Below are positions 1 through 64,000 of a stretch of 64,000 bases of DNA, piece by piece. Numbering within the stretch: the first letter of the stretch is position 1; each line of letters begins with the position of its first letter. Below the pieces are notes generated by a model. That model saw nothing but the letters and a program-made list of their open reading frames with translations, made no database searches and was not told the DNA's origin. The position numbers and the translations under genes were made by a program. Source of the stretch: Ancistrus triradiatus. Lineage: Eukaryota; Chordata; Actinopteri; Siluriformes; Loricariidae. Location: the NCBI GenBank assembly GCA_025084515.1, contig JAJAGP010000226.1, positions 381,501 to 445,500 of the forward strand. The letters run 5' to 3'.

Positions 1-11
1 TTGAGATACAT

Positions 12-97
12 AGCGTTTAGGAGACGGTCATTATCGCGATCGACTTAGAGCTGATACAGTCTTACAAGGTGCAATCCAAGTAATTGTGTGTTAAGGA
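12..97 (-). repeat. Degraded tRNA-derived SINE fragment
   Basis: Tail and central parts of the window's SINE family are recognisable on the - strand (cttacaaggtgcaatccaag, taattgtgtgttaagg), with many substitutions. Confidence 0.6.
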
Positions 98-443
98 CAT
101 TCCTTAATGGCAATTTTAGCTTGGCACTGCTGGGAACGTCTGGTCAATAGACCTTAGTCACTGCGACAACACAAGCTTTACAGTGGAAAGGTTTATAAGG
201 GATGAACTTTCTTTCCACTGTAGGTGTCTGGTTCTGCAAAAAAAAAAAGCCTTGAGCGTGTAATGAGTAGTTGTGGAGCAACGGAAAATCAAACTCATAA
301 TATAACAGCTAGTGTCTGCTTTCTGTTTTTGGTTTGTAGATTTTGTTATGTAATGTTGAGATACATCATGGGTTAAAGAAGTCCTTGTAAGGCTACAGGC
401 ATCAAGTCAGTCAGTGTAGAATAGACAGAGCCCAGGCTTATTT

Positions 444-641
444 GGGACTGTGGTGGCCTAGCGGCTAAGGTACTGGACCACTATAGACCAACAGATCCAG
501 GGTTCAAATCCGACCTCTGCCAAGTTGCCACTGTTGGGTCCTTGAGCAAGGCCCTTAACCCACAATTGCTTGGATTGTAAGACTGTATCAATTGTGAGTC
601 GCCTTGGATAAGGGCATCTGCTAAATGCTGTAAATGTAAAT
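444..641 (+). repeat. tRNA-derived SINE
   Basis: This is a full-length member. It has a tRNA-like head with box A (tggcctagcggctaagg) and box B (ggttcaaatcc), a middle with cttgagcaaggcccttaacc, and the tail gataagggcatctgctaaat ending in an A/T-rich gtaaatgtaaat. The boxes are RNA polymerase III promoter elements. Confidence 0.88.
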
Positions 642-1476
642 TTGGGTGACTGCTTTTAGGTCAGTAATTATTTCGATTACAATATGGTGGTGTGATTTAG
701 GTGTAGTTATTTATTCATGACATTAATAGCTGACCAGTTTGCGTATCTGTTTGCTTGATTTAAAATTTTGTTGTACAAACTTTTGAAATGAATACACAAT
801 GGATGAGCTTCTCCAGACCTGCAATGTATACCCGGGTTTCTCATCCGATTGTGAACCACAAGTGGTCTGTGATACTATTCTTGGGGGAAGCATTAATTCA
901 CTAATTCAAAATAGCAAGCCTTAAAAACTAGTGATGTGCCGAATAAATATTCTTGGCCGCACTGTGACTTAGAAAACACGCCAAACTGAAACCTGAACTG
1001 AAGCCAACAGGTTAGTTTCTGTTTTAATTGCGTGTTTATAAGAGTTTTTTGAGCGACACGTCATACCTCATGTATAGTGATTATAGATCGCTTTTATGAT
1101 GAAAGGCTTCACACAGAAAGGTCGTTTTCCTATGGGCCGTTATACTTTCTGGTTTTAAATAAACGGAAAAAGATTAAGCAACCCTCCCTTATGGCATGCT
1201 GTCTAGTGCAGTACAAGCTTTGACCAGCAGATGGCCAAATCCTCCTATAGTAACAGACTTGAACGCTAGACAAGAAGTATATTATATTATTTCACATCCT
1301 GAGGATAGACTGCTTTTGATTAATTACTTGCAGCCCTGTTCAAGTCCACCAAATCTCTGTTAATCAGTAAAGTACTGTGTGGTGTTATAGTAAGTTAAGG
1401 ATTAAGAAGGATTCTATCTTATATTTTGTGTAAAGTTGTGAATCTCATTGACCGTTTTTGTGTTTTTGTACCATAG
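642..1476 (+). other. BRF1 intron, no gene seen
   Basis: AT-rich intron between the first SINE and the first BRF1 exon. No coding exon, including the expected zinc-ribbon exon, is visible here. Confidence 0.7.
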
Positions 1477-61479
<60,003 letters not shown>

Positions 61480-62225
61480 GTATTGTGTAGAGCACAAATT
61501 TTTGTCTTTAAGTTGGATATTTGGCTGATATGTGTGAGTGTACATAAAGGAAATCACAGCTAAGTTATGAAAATACATGCATTCATGGTCCTTGGCAGTA
61601 ACCAGAGCATATTTGGATCCACTGTGATATTAACCCTTGCAACCTTTTAAATTGGCCATAATGAAAACAGCCCTTTTCTTCCCTATTCGCCACTGCTTAT
61701 GGTTAGGCGTTTCACTGAGAGGAAACAGGAAAGTCATTATTCCCAGTACGAGAGAATTAATCTTTAGCCCTATCTGGACTGGATTAAATTTGCAAGGGTT
61801 CCTGAGGTCATTTAATCTTTTACAGGAGCTACTCTCTGATTTTACTTCTCGATTGGTCCTGTGTGTGATTTTCTCTTTCCGCCCCTGAGAAAATTAGAGG
61901 CACAATTGCTAACACTTTTTTTATTTTATTTTATTATTAATATTTTTTTACACCCAACTCTCTGGTGAACATTTTAGTCCCATCTGGAGGGCAATTTTAC
62001 AGCCAGTTGACGCCTTCGGTTGGGAAACACTTTTTGACCGCTGCTTTTTGCTGCAGGTCTTGCACAGATTCAGGCCAATCAGAGACATTCCTGATTGTAT
62101 GGATGCTTAAGTCACTTCACTTTTTAATTGGACCAGATGATGGGTGAACTCTGTACCCTCATCACGCACTCAGAGGAGCAATTAATGAACGATACGCAAA
62201 GTCAGGTATGATCTAAAGCAATATA

Positions 62226-62901
62226 CAGTACTGTGCAAAAGTCTTAGGCCACCCTCAGATTTGTTGTTTTATCGATGAAAATGTAATTAATAGTTACGGG
62301 ACTGTGGTAGCCTAGCGAGTAAGGTACTGGACTCTGGACCAGAAGGTTCAGGGTTCAAATCCCACATCTGCCAAGCTGCCAATGTTGGGTCCCTGAGCAA
62401 GACCCTTAACCCACAATTGCTTGGATTGTAAGACTGTACCAATTGTAAGTCGCTCTGGATAAGGGCGTCTGCTAAATGCTGTAACTGTAAATGTAAATAA
62501 TTGAGTTACAAACAGAAAATACGTGGGAATACCCACGATTTTCCGAACAAAGCGGGTTCTGCAATCAAAAGTCAGTATTTAGTCTGACCTTCTTGAAAAA
62601 AAGTGGTTTCTTGACTTCTACCCTTCCAAAAACACCCTTCCTGATCAAGCATCTTCCGGCTATAAAAGGGTCAACTTGGCATCCCGTTGAAGCTGCCAGA
62701 TGCTGCTGTTGCTCCAGTGTAAGGGGAGATCACACTCAATACTTAACCTTGTAGCCTTTTTCAGTTTTTAATACTAAATATACATTTTCTTGTTTTGTCT
62801 TTGTATTCTAATAAAGAGACTGAGAAGTAATTATTTATGGTGATTATACCATTACTAAAACAACAAGTCTATTGGTGGCCTAGGACTTTTGCACAATACT
62901 G
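62226..62901. mobile_element. Tc1-like family C non-autonomous element containing a SINE
   Basis: The left end cagta-ctgtgcaaaagtctt is at 62226 and the inverted right end (cctaggacttttgcacaata) ends near 62901. A tRNA-derived SINE (62298-62498) lies inside. Without it the element would be about 475 bp, so it is a short derivative with no transposase. Confidence 0.75.
62298..62498 (+). repeat. tRNA-derived SINE inside a Tc1-like element
   Basis: Full-length copy starting gggactgtggtagcctagcg with box B (ggttcaaatcc) and tail. It lies within 62226-62901. Confidence 0.87.
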
Positions 62902-63299
62902 TGCACTTTTAGTACTTTTAGTTTTCTGGAAATTATATGATATCAGTCAGTTACATGGGACATCAACATACTCAAGAAGACAATCCACTAGATTGTGGGA
63001 ATTTCATTTGCTGCTCAGAGGCGAGAGTTTTTTTAGCTCTGAGAAGACGTGTAATGTCTGATCACAGATATAACCCTCATAAGGTTACCCAGTGCAAACA
63101 GGGCTTGGGACTCCTGTGGTGTCACTGGCATTTAACAACAAAAAAATCTCTTGAATCCCACTGGAGCATCTGGAGCAGAAATCATAGGTAGGTTGCTTTG
63201 CTTGGATATGTCTCAGTGTGAACACTACTGCACTAAATAATGCGTCTGTTAACATGGGAGCTGAATGGTGCTCAGTTCTGACATTAGGCTTACTGCAGT

Positions 63300-63301
<2 letters not shown>

Positions 63302-63367
<66 letters not shown>
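63302..63367 (+). repeat. (CA)33 microsatellite
   Basis: Uninterrupted CA. Confidence 0.98.
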
Positions 63368-63369
<2 letters not shown>

Positions 63370-63462
63370 GAGTCCCATGATGAATGAATGTAATTGGAAG
63401 GATGTTTTTCTTCCAGAATTAGCTCAGAGTGCTGATACAGCCCTTCATATAGTGGGTTAGGT

Positions 63463-63463
<1 letters not shown>

Positions 63464-63540
<77 letters not shown>
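63464..63540 (+). repeat. (GT)n microsatellite
   Basis: About 77 bp of GT, opposite in strand sense to the CA tract 97 bp upstream. The pair could form a hairpin. Confidence 0.97.
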
Positions 63541-63547
<7 letters not shown>

Positions 63548-63685
63548 TTGAGGGTGGAGTGAGGTAGAATCTGTGCGTGGTCACAGTGGTCCGTCTCAGT
63601 CTGTTATTAGTGTTCAAGGAGTGAATGTGAGGTTTTGAAGTTATGCCCCCAAGTATGCACACATGATAAAATGTTGGGGTTCAAC

Positions 63686-63687
<2 letters not shown>

Positions 63688-63760
<73 letters not shown>
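63688..63760 (+). repeat. (TG)n microsatellite
   Basis: About 73 bp of TG followed by a short GA run. Confidence 0.97.
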
Positions 63761-63768
<8 letters not shown>

Positions 63769-64000
63769 CCTCAGATGGGTACTAGGGGTCTAGTAGCACA
63801 AATGTGCGTGCATGTTTGTGCCGGTCATTAATAACTGAATGAATGATTGATGTAAGTGGAGTGTGTTGTTAAATCATTCAGGTTGAATGTGGTCTGTTTT
63901 CCTGAATGAACCCAGACTCCATCACAATAATGCACTGTCTGCAGTTTTCATTCATTCTTTATATCCATCCCAAGATTTTATCCACTCTCCTGCTTGTATT

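Larger units (their letters stand above)
61480..64000 (+). other. BRF1 intron after last visible exon
   Basis: Contains the SINE-bearing Tc1-like element and three long CA/GT tracts. The final BRF1 exons are not present. Confidence 0.7.

Noticed and set aside
444..641. tRNA gene call from box A and box B
   Set aside because: The head is tRNA-derived, but the same ~195-bp unit with a shared non-tRNA tail recurs many times. It is a SINE.
1..1400. Search for the BRF1 zinc-ribbon exon
   Set aside because: No CxxC...CxxC coding stretch with suitable splice sites was found. The exon must lie upstream of the window.

Overview
The window is vertebrate, almost certainly teleost, nuclear DNA. Its genes have short GT-AG exons with animal-type codon use, and the introns carry fish-type Tc1/mariner transposons, a tRNA-derived SINE family and long (TG)n tracts. 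The repeat profile fits an otophysan fish such as a catfish or characin, but that narrower placement is inference. There is no bacterial, phage or CRISPR content.

The whole window lies inside one gene, BRF1, the TFIIB-like subunit of RNA polymerase III factor TFIIIB, on the + strand. Fourteen internal coding exons can be placed between 1477 and 61479. Every junction keeps the reading frame, giving about 1.6 kb of coding sequence. The zinc-ribbon exon lies upstream of the window and the extreme C-terminal exons lie downstream. The exons cover the linker, both cyclin folds, the acidic middle region and the TBP-binding homology region II.

Two other genes are nested antisense in BRF1 introns. 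BTBD6 (four exons, 24048-30942, - strand, 517 codons) sits in the 12 kb intron between the 73-bp and 150-bp BRF1 exons. Its GC-rich promoter is near 31200-31265. A BTBD6 gene inside BRF1 in the opposite direction is also the human arrangement. A second, unrecognised two-exon gene (47991-48828, - strand, about 242-251 codons) sits in the 20 kb intron 39032-59463, between blocks of a decayed minisatellite.

The rest is repeat-rich intron. It holds at least five kinds of Tc1/mariner remnant. One has a nearly whole DD34E transposase with only three nonsense codons, one is a 361-bp MITE-like derivative, one is a chimera of two families, and one is a Tc1 inside another Tc1. There are thirteen recognisable copies of the SINE. 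A 29-bp minisatellite of more than 30 units lies at 46378-47360. A roughly 0.4-kb satellite at 56217-58460 shows dimeric order. A roughly 0.4-kb tandem duplication lies at 21440-23220. A (TTA)n/minisatellite block beside BTBD6 exon 1 has repeatedly copied that exon's splice-donor sequence and contains a 56-bp-arm palindrome.

I found no undescribed biological system. The most unusual observations are the multiplied splice-donor repeat in BTBD6 intron 1, the unrecognised nested gene, and the layered transposon structures.
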